A program made the position numbers and the translations under genes. Of a stretch of 9,158 nt of DNA, positions 1 through 6,156 are shown one piece after another. The notes beneath the pieces were generated by a model that saw nothing but the letters and a program-made list of their open reading frames with translations, searched no databases and had not been told where the DNA came from. The DNA lies in the NCBI GenBank assembly GCA_021823875.1, contig JAKAMD010000122.1, positions 1 to 9,158 of the forward strand. The letters run 5' to 3'. The stretch is from Pseudomonadota bacterium. GTDB taxonomy: Bacteria > Pseudomonadota > Alphaproteobacteria > Rhizobiales > Xanthobacteraceae. The number at the start of each line of letters is the position of its first letter. The first letter of the stretch is position 1.

Positions 1-2
1 TC

Positions 3-116
3 GGAAAGCCGACCGTGCTTGAGGGCCGGCAGGCCTTGACGCTGCCGCTGCGCTTCGATGACGGCGCGATGTTTCTCGGACCGATCCCGCTCGGCGTGAC
101 GCCGGCATTATTTTAG
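3..116 (+). CDS. DUF2125 family protein, C-terminal end (partial)
   Basis: Only the last 37 codons are present; the gene begins upstream of the window and stops at TAG 114-116. The visible tail reads PLRFDDGAMFLGPIPLGVTP and ends ALF. From memory of the family, a closing 'plrf-dG--flGpiplg--P' block is typical of DUF2125 proteins, which are exported or envelope-associated proteins of unknown function in alphaproteobacteria. A DUF2125 gene beside tyrC also fits the order seen in Bradyrhizobium relatives. The frame is open and uses codons like its neighbours, so that this is coding is fairly safe. The family name is less so, because only the C-terminus can be read. Confidence 0.55.
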   Translation, partial: GKPTVLEGRQALTLPLRFDDGAMFLGPIPLGVTPALF

Positions 117-247
117 TGCGTCTCGCCGCTGTGGCGCGGTGTTTTGCAATCCGGCTCTTTGCTCGGCGGTAAGCCTTTTGACGGGCATCAATGCGTTTCT
201 TGACAGCTCTGGCATAAGAACTCGCCTTCGCTTGAAAGGAGGCTTGT

Positions 248-538
248 ATGTCCTGGACAGCAAAGCTTGCCGCCTTGGGATTTCTTGCTCTTGGCGGGCT
301 ATCGATCGGCGCTGTCGCAAATGCCTCGGAGCGTCTGCTTCCCTCGCAAAAACTCGCCGCGCTAGTTGCGAATGGCGAGGTGAAGCGCGCCACTCCCGTG
401 CCTAAGACCAGAATTGCCGCCGGCCAGGAATGCCCGGCGAACTCCGGTTCTTACTGCAGCGACCAGTTTCCGGTCTGCTGCCTCGTGAGCGGTACATGGG
501 GCTGCTACGCCAAGCTCGCCGACTGCAAGGAACGATGA
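248..538 (+). CDS. Small exported six-cysteine protein, knottin-like spacing, function unknown
   Basis: A 96-residue protein. The start is well supported: AAAGGAGG at 235-242 lies 5 nt before ATG 248. Residues 1-26 look like a Sec signal peptide (Lys6, a hydrophobic stretch about 7-23, ANA before the likely cut). A linker of about 35 residues follows. The C-terminal third holds all six cysteines, at 62, 70, 77, 78, 86 and 93, spaced C-x7-C-x6-CC-x7-C-x6-C. The adjacent CC in the middle recalls disulfide-rich miniproteins such as inhibitor cystine knots or half granulin repeats, but this is similarity of spacing only. I do not recognise a named family. Export to the oxidising periplasm or medium would allow three disulfides. 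It is followed after 35 bp by a second cysteine-rich exported gene, so the two are probably co-transcribed. Possible roles (envelope structure, inhibitor, secreted peptide) cannot be separated from sequence. Confidence 0.8.
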   Translation: MSWTAKLAALGFLALGGLSIGAVANASERLLPSQKLAALVANGEVKRATPVPKTRIAAGQECPANSGSYCSDQFPVCCLVSGTWGCYAKLADCKER

Positions 539-573
539 GGCGCGAGCGTTCGCCTGATCGTGAGGAGAGACCC

Positions 574-819
574 ATGTGGAAGTTTGTTGCGCTTTGCGGC
601 ATTGCCGTCTCGTTGGCCGCGGCAGCGCCGGTCGCCGCGGTCGGCATCAGCGGCAATGACTCGCCAGCGAAAATCTCGCGATGCCTCGGGAGTGTCGACG
701 GCAATAGCAGGCTCGCCGCCAACGAAAGATGTCGCGACGGCCGCTATTGTCCCGTCGGGACGCACTGCGTGTGCGATTCGCAGGGCTGTTACTGCGTGTA
801 CGATCCGCCGTGGAAATAG
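574..819 (+). CDS. Small exported seven-cysteine protein, function unknown
   Basis: An 81-residue protein. ATG 574 is chosen because GAGGAGAG at 562-569 sits 4 nt upstream and a clear signal peptide follows at once; the longer upstream reading of this frame runs through the preceding gene. Residues 1 to about 22 are hydrophobic and Ala-rich (MWKFVALCGIAVSLAAAAPV), ending near a plausible APVAA cut site. The mature part is about 59 residues with seven cysteines at 37, 53, 59, 65, 67, 72 and 74; the last six form C-x5-C-x5-C-x-C-x4-C-x-C. The CPVGTHCVCD stretch resembles EGF- or granulin-like cysteine-rich repeats in style only. An odd cysteine number means one is unpaired, pairs between chains, or binds something. 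It lies 35 bp after the six-cysteine gene and ends 51 bp before the convergent tyrC. No named family is recognised. Confidence 0.78.
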   Translation: MWKFVALCGIAVSLAAAAPVAAVGISGNDSPAKISRCLGSVDGNSRLAANERCRDGRYCPVGTHCVCDSQGCYCVYDPPWK

Positions 820-829
820 CGGCGGCGTG

Positions 830-868
830 GCGCAGGGCGAATGAGCGGAATGCTGCTTAGCCCTGCGC
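830..868. terminator. Candidate bidirectional terminator between convergent genes
   Basis: A perfect 9-bp inverted repeat, GCGCAGGGC (830-838) and GCCCTGCGC (860-868), with a 21-nt loop that can itself fold through AGC/GCT. It lies exactly between the stop of the seven-cysteine gene (819) and the stop of tyrC (871), where a two-way terminator would be expected. Neither strand has a T-run after the stem, so this is a weak intrinsic terminator at best. Confidence 0.35.
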
Positions 869-870
869 GG

Positions 871-1842
871 TTAATCCTGGTCCGCCGCATAAGGCTTCGG
901 TAGCGGCTCGTGCGGCAGGTCGGGATGCGGGCGACCGAAATCGGGCGACGGCGAATCCTGGCCGATGTCGACGATGCCCTTGCGGATGGCGCGCGTGCGC
1001 GCGAAGTGCTCGAACAGCGTCTTGCCGTCGCCGTTGCGGATCGCCTTGGTCAGCAGCGAAATGTCCTCGTTGAAGCGGCCGAGCATTTCGAGGACGGCGT
1101 CCTTGTTGGCGAGGAACACGTCGCGCCACATGGTCGGATCGGACGCCGCGATGCGGGTGAAATCGCGGAAGCCGCCGGCGGAAAACTTCAGCACCTCCGA
1201 GCGCGTCACGTTCTGCAATTCGTCCGCCGTGCCGACGATGGTGTAAGCAATCAGATGCGGCAAGTGGCTGGTGATGCCCAGCACCAGGTCGTGGTGTTCG
1301 GGCGTCATCTGCTCGACATTGGCGCCGAGCAGCCGCCAGAACGTCGCCAGCTTCTCGGCCGCAGCGGCGTCCGCGCCTTGGGGCGGCGTCAGGATGCACC
1401 AGCGGTTGACGAACAGCTCGGAAAAGCCGGCATCGGGTCCGGAATATTCGGTGCCAGCAACCGGATGCGCCGGAACGAAATGCACATTCTTCGGCAGATG
1501 CGGAGCCATGTCGCGCACCACGGCGCCTTTTACCGAACCGACGTCGGAGACGATCGCGCCCGGCTTAAGGTGTGGCGCGATCTCCTGCGCCACCGGTCCG
1601 CAAGCGCCGACCGGAATGCAGACGATGACCAGGTCGGCACTTTCGACCGCCGCCGCATTGGTCTCGACCACCTGATCGGCCAAGCCGAGTTCGGCGACGC
1701 GCCGGCGCGTTTGCGGCGAACGCGCGGTCGCCACGATCGAGCCGACCGCGTTCTGCGCGCGCGCCGCGCGCGCGATCGACGAGCCGATCAGGCCGACGCC
1801 GATCAGGGCCAGGCGGTTGAACAGGGGCGGCGGCGTGCTCAC
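871..1842 (-). CDS. tyrC: Prephenate/arogenate (cyclohexadienyl) dehydrogenase
   Basis: A 323-residue TyrA-family dehydrogenase. It oxidatively decarboxylates prephenate and/or arogenate with NAD(P)+, toward tyrosine, in the cytoplasm. The N-terminal Rossmann fold shows GVGLIGSS at 15-22, followed by SDVGSVKG near 99-106. The motif HPVAGTEYSGP (His126 onward) and SHLPH (His193), the likely catalytic histidine region, are intact, as is the substrate-side block FRDFTRIAASDPTMWRD at 225-241. Length is normal for the family without an ACT domain; the last 30 residues are a Pro/Asp-rich tail. The start is GTG at 1842, whose GTGA overlaps the hisC stop (1839-1841), indicating translational coupling. 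It is last in the operon after chorismate mutase and hisC. Whether prephenate, arogenate or both are used cannot be read from sequence; the symbol follows the Zymomonas-type enzyme. Confidence 0.93.
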   Translation of the reverse strand: MSTPPPLFNRLALIGVGLIGSSIARAARAQNAVGSIVATARSPQTRRRVAELGLADQVVETNAAAVESADLVIVCIPVGACGPVAQEIAPHLKPGAIVSDVGSVKGAVVRDMAPHLPKNVHFVPAHPVAGTEYSGPDAGFSELFVNRWCILTPPQGADAAAAEKLATFWRLLGANVEQMTPEHHDLVLGITSHLPHLIAYTIVGTADELQNVTRSEVLKFSAGGFRDFTRIAASDPTMWRDVFLANKDAVLEMLGRFNEDISLLTKAIRNGDGKTLFEHFARTRAIRKGIVDIGQDSPSPDFGRPHPDLPHEPLPKPYAADQD

Positions 1843-2942
1843 GCCTTTTGTCCCAGGAAATCGGCGAGCGCTTTCACCACCAGCCGGTTGGCTTCCTCGG
1901 TGCCGACGCTCATGCGCAGCGCATTCGGCAGGTGATAGGCACCGACCTGACGCAGTATTAGGCCGCGCTTGGTGAGGAAGGCATCGGCTTCCTTGGCGGT
2001 CTTACCCTTAACATCCGGGAAGTGGATGAGCAGGAAGTTCGCCACGCTCGGCGTCACTTCCAAGCCGAGCTTGCGGATCTCCTCGACCAGCCAAGGCAGC
2101 CAGCGTTCATTATGCGCGCGTGAATATTCGATATGCGCGGTGTCGCGAACGGCGGCGATGCCGGCGGCGATGGCCGCGGCATTGACATTGAACGGACCGC
2201 GCACGCGGTTGACGGCGTCGACCACATGCCCCGGTCCGTACATCCAGCCAAGCCGCAGCGCGGCCAGCGCGTGGATCTTGGAGAAGGTGCGGCACATCAC
2301 GACGTTCTCGGAGGTCGCCACCAGTTCGATGCCGGCTTCGTAGTCGTTGCGCTGGACATATTCGGCATAGGCCGCGTCCAGCACCAGCAGCACGTGCGGC
2401 GGCAGGCCGCGGTGCAGGCGCTTCACCTCGTCGAATGGAATATAGGTCCCGGTCGGATTGTTCGGATTGGCCAGGAACACCACCTTGGTCTTCGGCGTCA
2501 CCGCCTGCAGCATGGCGTCGACATTGACCGTGTAATTAGTCTCCGGCGCCACCACCGGTTTGGCGCCGGCCGCCAGCGTCGCGATCGGATAGACCAGGAA
2601 GCCGTGCGTGGCATGGATCGCCTCGTCGCCGTCCTTGAGGTAGGCGCGTGCGATCAGGTTGAGCAGGTCGTCGGAGCCGGCGCCGCAGACGATGCGGTCG
2701 GGATCGAGTCCATAGACGCTGCCGATCGCCTCGCGCAGCGCCGTGGAGGCACCGTCCGGATAATCCTCCAGATGCTCACCCACGGTCCGATAGGCTTCGA
2801 TGGCGTGCGCGCTCGGCCCCAACGGGCTTTCGTTGGAGGAGAGCTTGTACACTTTGTCGACGCCGGGGGCGGTGCTCTTACCCGGGATGTAAGGGGCGAT
2901 GTCGAGCACGCCGGGGCGTGGTTGCGGGCGGTTCGCGGTCAT
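1839..2942 (-). CDS. hisC: Histidinol-phosphate / aromatic aminotransferase, PLP-dependent fold type I
   Basis: A 367-residue class-II-type aminotransferase, close to the usual HisC length. Visible motifs in order: SSNESPLGPS (35-44), YPDGA (61-65), GAGSDD (87-92), NPNNPTGT (159-166), DAAYAEY with PLP-ring Asp189, SKIHALAALRLGW with Schiff-base Lys222 and phosphate-contacting Arg230, and LRMSVGT with substrate-carboxylate Arg343. The start is ATG 2942; the frame stays open to a TTG at 2981, but that would overlap the upstream gene, while the text after 2942 (PGVLDIAPYIPGKS) is a typical HisC beginning. It lies 19 bp after chorismate mutase and overlaps tyrC by 4 bp. HisC enzymes often also transaminate aromatic keto acids; its place between a chorismate mutase and tyrC (compare the hisH-tyrC pair of Zymomonas mobilis) suggests it serves tyrosine/phenylalanine as well as histidine synthesis. 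The dual role is inferred. Confidence 0.93.
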   Translation of the reverse strand: MTANRPQPRPGVLDIAPYIPGKSTAPGVDKVYKLSSNESPLGPSAHAIEAYRTVGEHLEDYPDGASTALREAIGSVYGLDPDRIVCGAGSDDLLNLIARAYLKDGDEAIHATHGFLVYPIATLAAGAKPVVAPETNYTVNVDAMLQAVTPKTKVVFLANPNNPTGTYIPFDEVKRLHRGLPPHVLLVLDAAYAEYVQRNDYEAGIELVATSENVVMCRTFSKIHALAALRLGWMYGPGHVVDAVNRVRGPFNVNAAAIAAGIAAVRDTAHIEYSRAHNERWLPWLVEEIRKLGLEVTPSVANFLLIHFPDVKGKTAKEADAFLTKRGLILRQVGAYHLPNALRMSVGTEEANRLVVKALADFLGQKA

Positions 2943-2961
2943 GTGTCGGACTTTGGGTTGA

Positions 2962-3810
2962 TCAGGATTTTTTCGCGGCAACCGTATAGCGGGTTGCGTG
3001 GCTGCCGACGAGGGCCGAGGAGCGCAAGGTTGCCCCGGCCTTAACGAGGGTCTCGCTCACCTCTCCCAGCGCGACGCCCTTGGGCAGGGTGACCAGCAGG
3101 GCGGCGCCGTCGAAGGCGCGGTCGGGCACGGCGATGAAATCGACCAGCATGGACAGGGCTTGGGCGGCGGCGGCGCCCCAGCCGGAGACGCGGACGCTCC
3201 AGACCGCGGCATCGGTGGCCATGGCATCGGCGGCGACCCGCGAAATCACGAACACCGGCAGGGCGGCCGGATGGTCGGCGCGCTCCACGAAGGGCAGGCG
3301 GGCGATGATCTTGGGCGCGGCGTCGAACTCGAGCGCGCTCCACCAGGTCCCCGCACTGGCGACCGCGAAGGCCGGGACCAGGCCGAGATCGCCCTTGGAT
3401 TCGGATACCGCGGCGACCACGCCGGAAGCGCCCATATGCGGCACGAAGGGCACCGTGAAGCCGAAATGGAACCGGGCGGAATCGCGCATCGAGGCGTCGC
3501 CCGCCGACAGGTCAGCATGCACCGAGAACGGCGCCTGCACGTAGGTGAATGTGGCGATGATCACGCGCCAGATGCTCTCGACGGTATCGAGCGGCAGGAT
3601 GCCTTTATGGCGCTCGACCAGCCGGCGCATCATTTCGGCCTCGCGCGCCGGGCGGAAGGCCGAGCCACCGGTATCCTGGCTCTTCTTGACCGCGATCAGC
3701 CGGTCGATGATCTCGCCCCGCTCCATCAGGAGCTGGTGCATGGCCGCATCGAGGCGGTCGATCTCCTGGCGAAGGTCAGCCAAAGAGGGCGTTTCGGGTG
3801 TTTTTGCCAT
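2962..3810 (-). CDS. Chorismate mutase (AroQ type) with an extra C-terminal domain
   Basis: A 282-residue protein. Residues 10 to about 95 are an AroQ helical chorismate mutase, which rearranges chorismate to prephenate. Aligned by eye to the E. coli P-protein, Arg14, Arg31, Lys42, Arg56, Glu57 and Gln92 match catalytic Arg11, Arg28, Lys39, Arg51, Glu52 and Gln88. The remaining 185 residues are not part of a simple mutase. They look alpha/beta; the stretch GDLGLVPAFAV and a later block ending ALPVFVISR recall, loosely, the prephenate dehydratase domain of PheA, but the TRF catalytic motif is absent. This part may be a degenerate dehydratase or a regulatory domain (inference). The start is ATG 3810; the frame is open to a TTG at 3846, but neither has a good Shine-Dalgarno and the mutase domain begins soon after 3810. 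It is first of three genes and divergent from metX. Confidence 0.85.
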   Translation of the reverse strand: MAKTPETPSLADLRQEIDRLDAAMHQLLMERGEIIDRLIAVKKSQDTGGSAFRPAREAEMMRRLVERHKGILPLDTVESIWRVIIATFTYVQAPFSVHADLSAGDASMRDSARFHFGFTVPFVPHMGASGVVAAVSESKGDLGLVPAFAVASAGTWWSALEFDAAPKIIARLPFVERADHPAALPVFVISRVAADAMATDAAVWSVRVSGWGAAAAQALSMLVDFIAVPDRAFDGAALLVTLPKGVALGEVSETLVKAGATLRSSALVGSHATRYTVAAKKS

Positions 3811-3853
3811 GGCGGCATTGATAGGTGGGCCAGAGCCCGAAATCAAAGAAAAC

Positions 3854-3881
3854 GTTGACAGTCGTTTGGTAGGTTGACAGT
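3854..3881 (+). repeat. Two direct copies of GTTGACAGT, 19 bp apart
   Basis: GTTGACAGT occurs at 3854-3862 and again at 3873-3881, a 19-bp period or about two helical turns, in the divergent region between the chorismate mutase gene and metX. Each copy contains a perfect TTGACA -35 box (3855-3860 and 3874-3879) on the plus strand. They may be alternative -35 elements for metX or a direct-repeat operator overlapping the promoter. Confidence 0.5.
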
Positions 3882-3902
3882 TAAGCCCCTTCTGCGACTA
3901 GC
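3874..3902 (+). promoter_or_regulatory. Candidate sigma-70 promoter for metX-metW
   Basis: TTGACA at 3874-3879 matches the -35 consensus exactly. The -10 position at normal spacing (about 3897-3902, ACTAGC/TAGCTA) is a poor match, which is common in alphaproteobacteria. A start point near 3909 would fall after ATG 3906 and so would favour ATG 3975 as the metX start. The upstream TTGACA copy (3855-3860), with AGTTAA at 3879-3884 at 18-bp spacing, is an alternative. Confidence 0.35.
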
Positions 3903-3958
3903 TAAATGGTTCGCGAACCGGAACTAGGGCCTTTCCGGGAATGCGAGGGCGACGCGCC

Positions 3959-3963
3959 AGGAG
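3959..3963 (+). promoter_or_regulatory. Shine-Dalgarno deciding the metX start
   Basis: AGGAG at 3959-3963 lies 11 nt before ATG 3975, a little long but workable. The earlier ATG at 3906 follows directly on an in-frame TAA (3903-3905) and has no purine-rich site in front of it. Confidence 0.5.
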
Positions 3964-3974
3964 CGCATGAGGCG

Positions 3975-5168
3975 ATGGTCGAGGCCAATCTGACGGCAGC
4001 ACGCGACGTGCCGCGCGAGGCGGACAGCCCGCGCGACTCCGACGTCGCGCACTTCGGTGCGGACAAGCCGCTCAAGCTCGATTCCGGCGTCGTGCTCTCG
4101 CCGTTCCAGGTCGCCTACAAGACCTACGGTACGCTCAATGCGGAGCGCTCCAATGCGGTGCTGGTCTGCCATGCGCTGACCGGCGACCAGCATGTGGCGA
4201 GCGAACATCCGGTCACCGGCAAAGGTGGCTGGTGGGAGACTATGATCGGCCCGCGCAAGCCGATCGACACCGAGCGTTATTTCATCATCTGCGCCAATGT
4301 GATTGGCGGCTGCATGGGTACGACCGGGCCGGCCTCCACCGATCCCAGGACCGGCAAGCCCTATGCGCTGAGTTTTCCGGTGGTGACCATCCGCGACATG
4401 GTGCGCGCGCAGGCCATGCTGGTCGACTATCTCGGCATCGATACGCTGTTCGCGGTGGTGGGCGGCTCGATGGGCGGCATGCAGGTGCTGCAATGGGCTG
4501 CCAGCTATCCCGAGCGCGTGTTCTCGGCGCTGCCGATCGCCTGCGCCACGCGTCATTCGGCGCAGAACATCGCCTTCCATGAGGTCGGCCGGCAGGCGAT
4601 CATGGCCGATCCGGAGTGGCGCGGCGGCAATTATCTGACCGAAGGGACCGATCCGCAGCATCGCGGGCTCGCGGTCGCGCGCATGGCCGCGCATATCACC
4701 TATCTCTCGGACGCCGCGCTGCACCGCAAGTTCGGGCGCAAATTCCAGGACCGTGAGAAGGTGACCTTCTCGTTCGACGCGGATTTCCAGGTCGAATCCT
4801 ATCTGCGCTACCAGGGCATCTCCTTCGTCGAGCGTTTTGACGCCAATTCCTATCTCTATCTGACGCGCGCCATGGACTATTTCGACTTGGCCGCCGATTG
4901 CGACGGTGGCCTGGTCGCCAACGCCTTCCGCAATTCGCCGACGCGCTTCTGCGTGATCTCGTTCACCAGCGACTGGCTGTTTCCGACATCGGAATCGCGC
5001 GCCATCGTCCATGCGCTCAATGCCGCCGGCGCGCGCGTGTCCTTCGCCGAAATCGTCACCGACAAGGGACACGACGCCTTCCTGCTCGACGAGCCGGAAC
5101 TGCTTGCCATCGTGCGCGGCTTCCTCGACGGCGCCCGCAAGGCGCGCGGGTTGTCGGGCGCGCCTTGA
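3975..5168 (+). CDS. metX: Homoserine O-acyltransferase (acetyl- or succinyl-)
   Basis: A 397-residue alpha/beta-hydrolase-fold acyltransferase that activates L-homoserine with acetyl-CoA or succinyl-CoA in methionine synthesis. The family blocks are clear: YKTYGTLNAERSNAVLVCHALTGDQH (48-73), ANVIGGCMGTTGP (107-119), GGSMGGMQVLQWA (163-175) with nucleophile Ser165, TSDWLFP with Asp333, and KGHDAFLLDEPEL with His366, giving a complete Ser-Asp-His triad. Length fits the family. ATG 3975 is preferred because it has an AGGAG upstream and its text (DVPREADSPRDSDVAHFGADKPL) resembles related MetX N-termini; ATG 3906 in the same frame would add 23 residues without a ribosome site. metW follows after 4 bp. 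MetX paired with MetW is known in Pseudomonas, where it is a succinyltransferase; which acyl donor is used here cannot be told by eye. Confidence 0.95.
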   Translation: MVEANLTAARDVPREADSPRDSDVAHFGADKPLKLDSGVVLSPFQVAYKTYGTLNAERSNAVLVCHALTGDQHVASEHPVTGKGGWWETMIGPRKPIDTERYFIICANVIGGCMGTTGPASTDPRTGKPYALSFPVVTIRDMVRAQAMLVDYLGIDTLFAVVGGSMGGMQVLQWAASYPERVFSALPIACATRHSAQNIAFHEVGRQAIMADPEWRGGNYLTEGTDPQHRGLAVARMAAHITYLSDAALHRKFGRKFQDREKVTFSFDADFQVESYLRYQGISFVERFDANSYLYLTRAMDYFDLAADCDGGLVANAFRNSPTRFCVISFTSDWLFPTSESRAIVHALNAAGARVSFAEIVTDKGHDAFLLDEPELLAIVRGFLDGARKARGLSGAP

Positions 5169-5172
5169 CGAG

Positions 5173-5829
5173 ATGAACATGCTCAGCCGTCCCGATACCG
5201 CTCATATCGCGCGCAACTCCGGCGGCGCCCGCGTCGACTTGGTGCTGGTCGCCGATATGGTCGAGCGCGGCGCCAAGGTGCTCGACGTCGGCTGCGGCGA
5301 CGGCGAATTGCTGCGGCTCTTGGCCGAGACCCGCGACGTCGACGGGCGCGGCATCGAATTGTCGCGCGAGGGCGTTAACGACAGCGTGGCCAAGGGCCTG
5401 GCGGTGATCCAGGGCGACGCCGACACCGATCTGGCCGACTATCCGGACGATGCCTTCGACTATGTGATCCTGTCGCAGACCCTGCAGGCCACCCGCCATC
5501 CGCGCGTGGTGCTGGAACACATGCTGCGCATCGGCCGCCGCGCCATCGTTTCGTTTCCCAATTTCGGGCACTGGAAGGTGCGGCTGCAATTACTGTTCGC
5601 CGGTCATATGCCGCAGACCGACATCCTGCCCTATAGCTGGTACGACACGCCCAATATCCACCACTGCACGATCAAGGACTTCGTCCAGCTCTGCGACGAG
5701 ATCGGCGTGAAGATGGAAAAGGCGGTGGCGCTCAACGCCTGGGGCTCGCCGCTGCGCCTGAACGCGCCCTGGTGGTTCTGGAACCTGTTCGGCGAACAGG
5801 CGGTCTTCCTCCTCAGCCGCGAGGGCTGA
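5173..5829 (+). CDS. metW: MetW, class I SAM-dependent methyltransferase-like protein
   Basis: A 218-residue protein with a Rossmann-like SAM-binding fold: motif I LDVGCGDG at 37-44, acidic Glu62 after the second strand (GRGIELS), and DAFDYVILSQTLQ at 93-105. The block SFPNFGHWKVRLQL (127-140), followed by PYSWYDTPNIHHCT, is characteristic of MetW rather than of generic methyltransferases. MetW accompanies MetX in many proteobacteria and is needed for, or supports, methionine synthesis with MetX; no methyl acceptor is known to me. It starts 4 bp after the metX stop, so the two form one operon. ATG 5173 is used; ATG 5179, two codons later, is equally possible because GAGATGA just upstream gives only a weak ribosome site. 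Confidence 0.93.
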   Translation: MNMLSRPDTAHIARNSGGARVDLVLVADMVERGAKVLDVGCGDGELLRLLAETRDVDGRGIELSREGVNDSVAKGLAVIQGDADTDLADYPDDAFDYVILSQTLQATRHPRVVLEHMLRIGRRAIVSFPNFGHWKVRLQLLFAGHMPQTDILPYSWYDTPNIHHCTIKDFVQLCDEIGVKMEKAVALNAWGSPLRLNAPWWFWNLFGEQAVFLLSREG

Positions 5830-5853
5830 GCGGCTCGCCGGCGCCGAGGCCGC
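5830..5853 (+). terminator. Weak candidate terminator after metW
   Basis: Immediately after the metW stop, GCGGC-TCG (5830-5837) can pair with CGA-(G)-GCCGC (5845-5853), giving 8 bp with one bulged G and a 7-nt loop. No T-run follows, so it may only be a stabilising 3' hairpin. Confidence 0.3.
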
Positions 5854-5930
5854 CGGGCGTCCTGCCACATTGTTGCACCGCAACTTTAACTTTGGCGCGG
5901 GTCGGCGACGACTTGCGCTCCAAATATATC

Positions 5931-5958
5931 TTGATACGAACACTGTATAGTTTCTAAT
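5931..5958 (+). promoter_or_regulatory. Candidate sigma-70 promoter
   Basis: TTGATA at 5931-5936 (5 of 6 to TTGACA), a 16-bp spacer, then TCTAAT at 5953-5958 (5 of 6 to TATAAT). It lies in the AT-rich patch upstream of the first CHAP-like gene and is the best promoter match in the gap. A second -10-like TATAGT at 5946-5951 overlaps it but has no partner at proper spacing. Confidence 0.4.
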
Positions 5959-6098
5959 AGTGAGGTATTATTATCTTAATAGATCGTATATTTTCTTTGA
6001 CGCAGTGTTTAACGACGAATAGCAGCCATGCACCCCGTCAAATGACCTTGCTTAAATCACAAAGTTGCCATCCTTAGCCGGTGTATACGCTCCCATAT

Positions 6099-6127
6099 CG
6101 CCTCTGATCCTGTACGGGTCGGAGGCG
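6099..6127 (+). other. 12-bp hairpin upstream of the first CHAP-like gene
   Basis: CGCCTCTGATCC (6099-6110) pairs with GGGTCGGAGGCG read back from 6127 (6116-6127): 12 pairs including two G-U, with loop TGTAC. It ends 29 nt before ATG 6157. The following TTGCTGTTTGAT is only moderately T-rich, so it could be a leader hairpin, an attenuator, or the terminator of a short upstream transcript. RNA folding favours the plus strand because of the G-U pairs. Confidence 0.45.
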
Positions 6128-6156
6128 TTGCTGTTTGATAGAGGGGACTAGATCTG

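Larger units (their letters stand above)
5854..6156. other. Non-coding gap with an AT-rich patch
   Basis: No convincing gene in either strand. Positions about 5920-6060 are strikingly rich in A and T (ATATAT, TATTATTATCTTAAT, TATATTTTCTTT) against the GC-rich neighbours. The patch contains a promoter candidate at 5931-5958, and a strong hairpin lies further down at 6099-6127. If transcription begins near 5965 the following gene has a leader of roughly 190 nt. Confidence 0.6.

Noticed and set aside
200..230. TTGACA at 200-205 as promoter of the six-cysteine gene
   Set aside because: No -10-like hexamer occurs at 16-18 bp; CATAAG (213-218) is far too close. A sigma-54 reading of TGGCATAAGAACTCGC also fails by one base of spacing.
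910..1935. Long plus-strand open frame opposite tyrC and hisC
   Set aside because: It is antisense to two well-recognised genes, has no known motif, and reflects the third-position G/C bias that opens frames on the other strand.
2133..3858. Plus-strand open frames opposite hisC and chorismate mutase
   Set aside because: They are antisense shadows of confidently identified genes, with no family resemblance.
3861..3909. Possible SAM-II riboswitch ahead of metX
   Set aside because: SAM-II elements precede metX/metA in some alphaproteobacteria, and GCTAAATGG at 3901-3909 recalls their 3' end. I could not find the P1 stem or the pseudoknot partner upstream. A covariance-model scan would settle it.
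3906..3974. N-terminal extension of metX from ATG 3906
   Set aside because: There is no ribosome site, a stop codon directly precedes it, and its 23 residues do not resemble MetX N-termini. It remains possible but less likely than ATG 3975.
3924..5180. 418-codon minus-strand open frame opposite metX
   Set aside because: It mirrors metX over nearly its full length, with low-complexity His/Arg/Gly composition and no recognisable domain.
5920..6060. AT-rich patch as an insertion-sequence remnant
   Set aside because: No terminal inverted repeats, target duplication or transposase fragment is visible; a promoter region explains it more simply.
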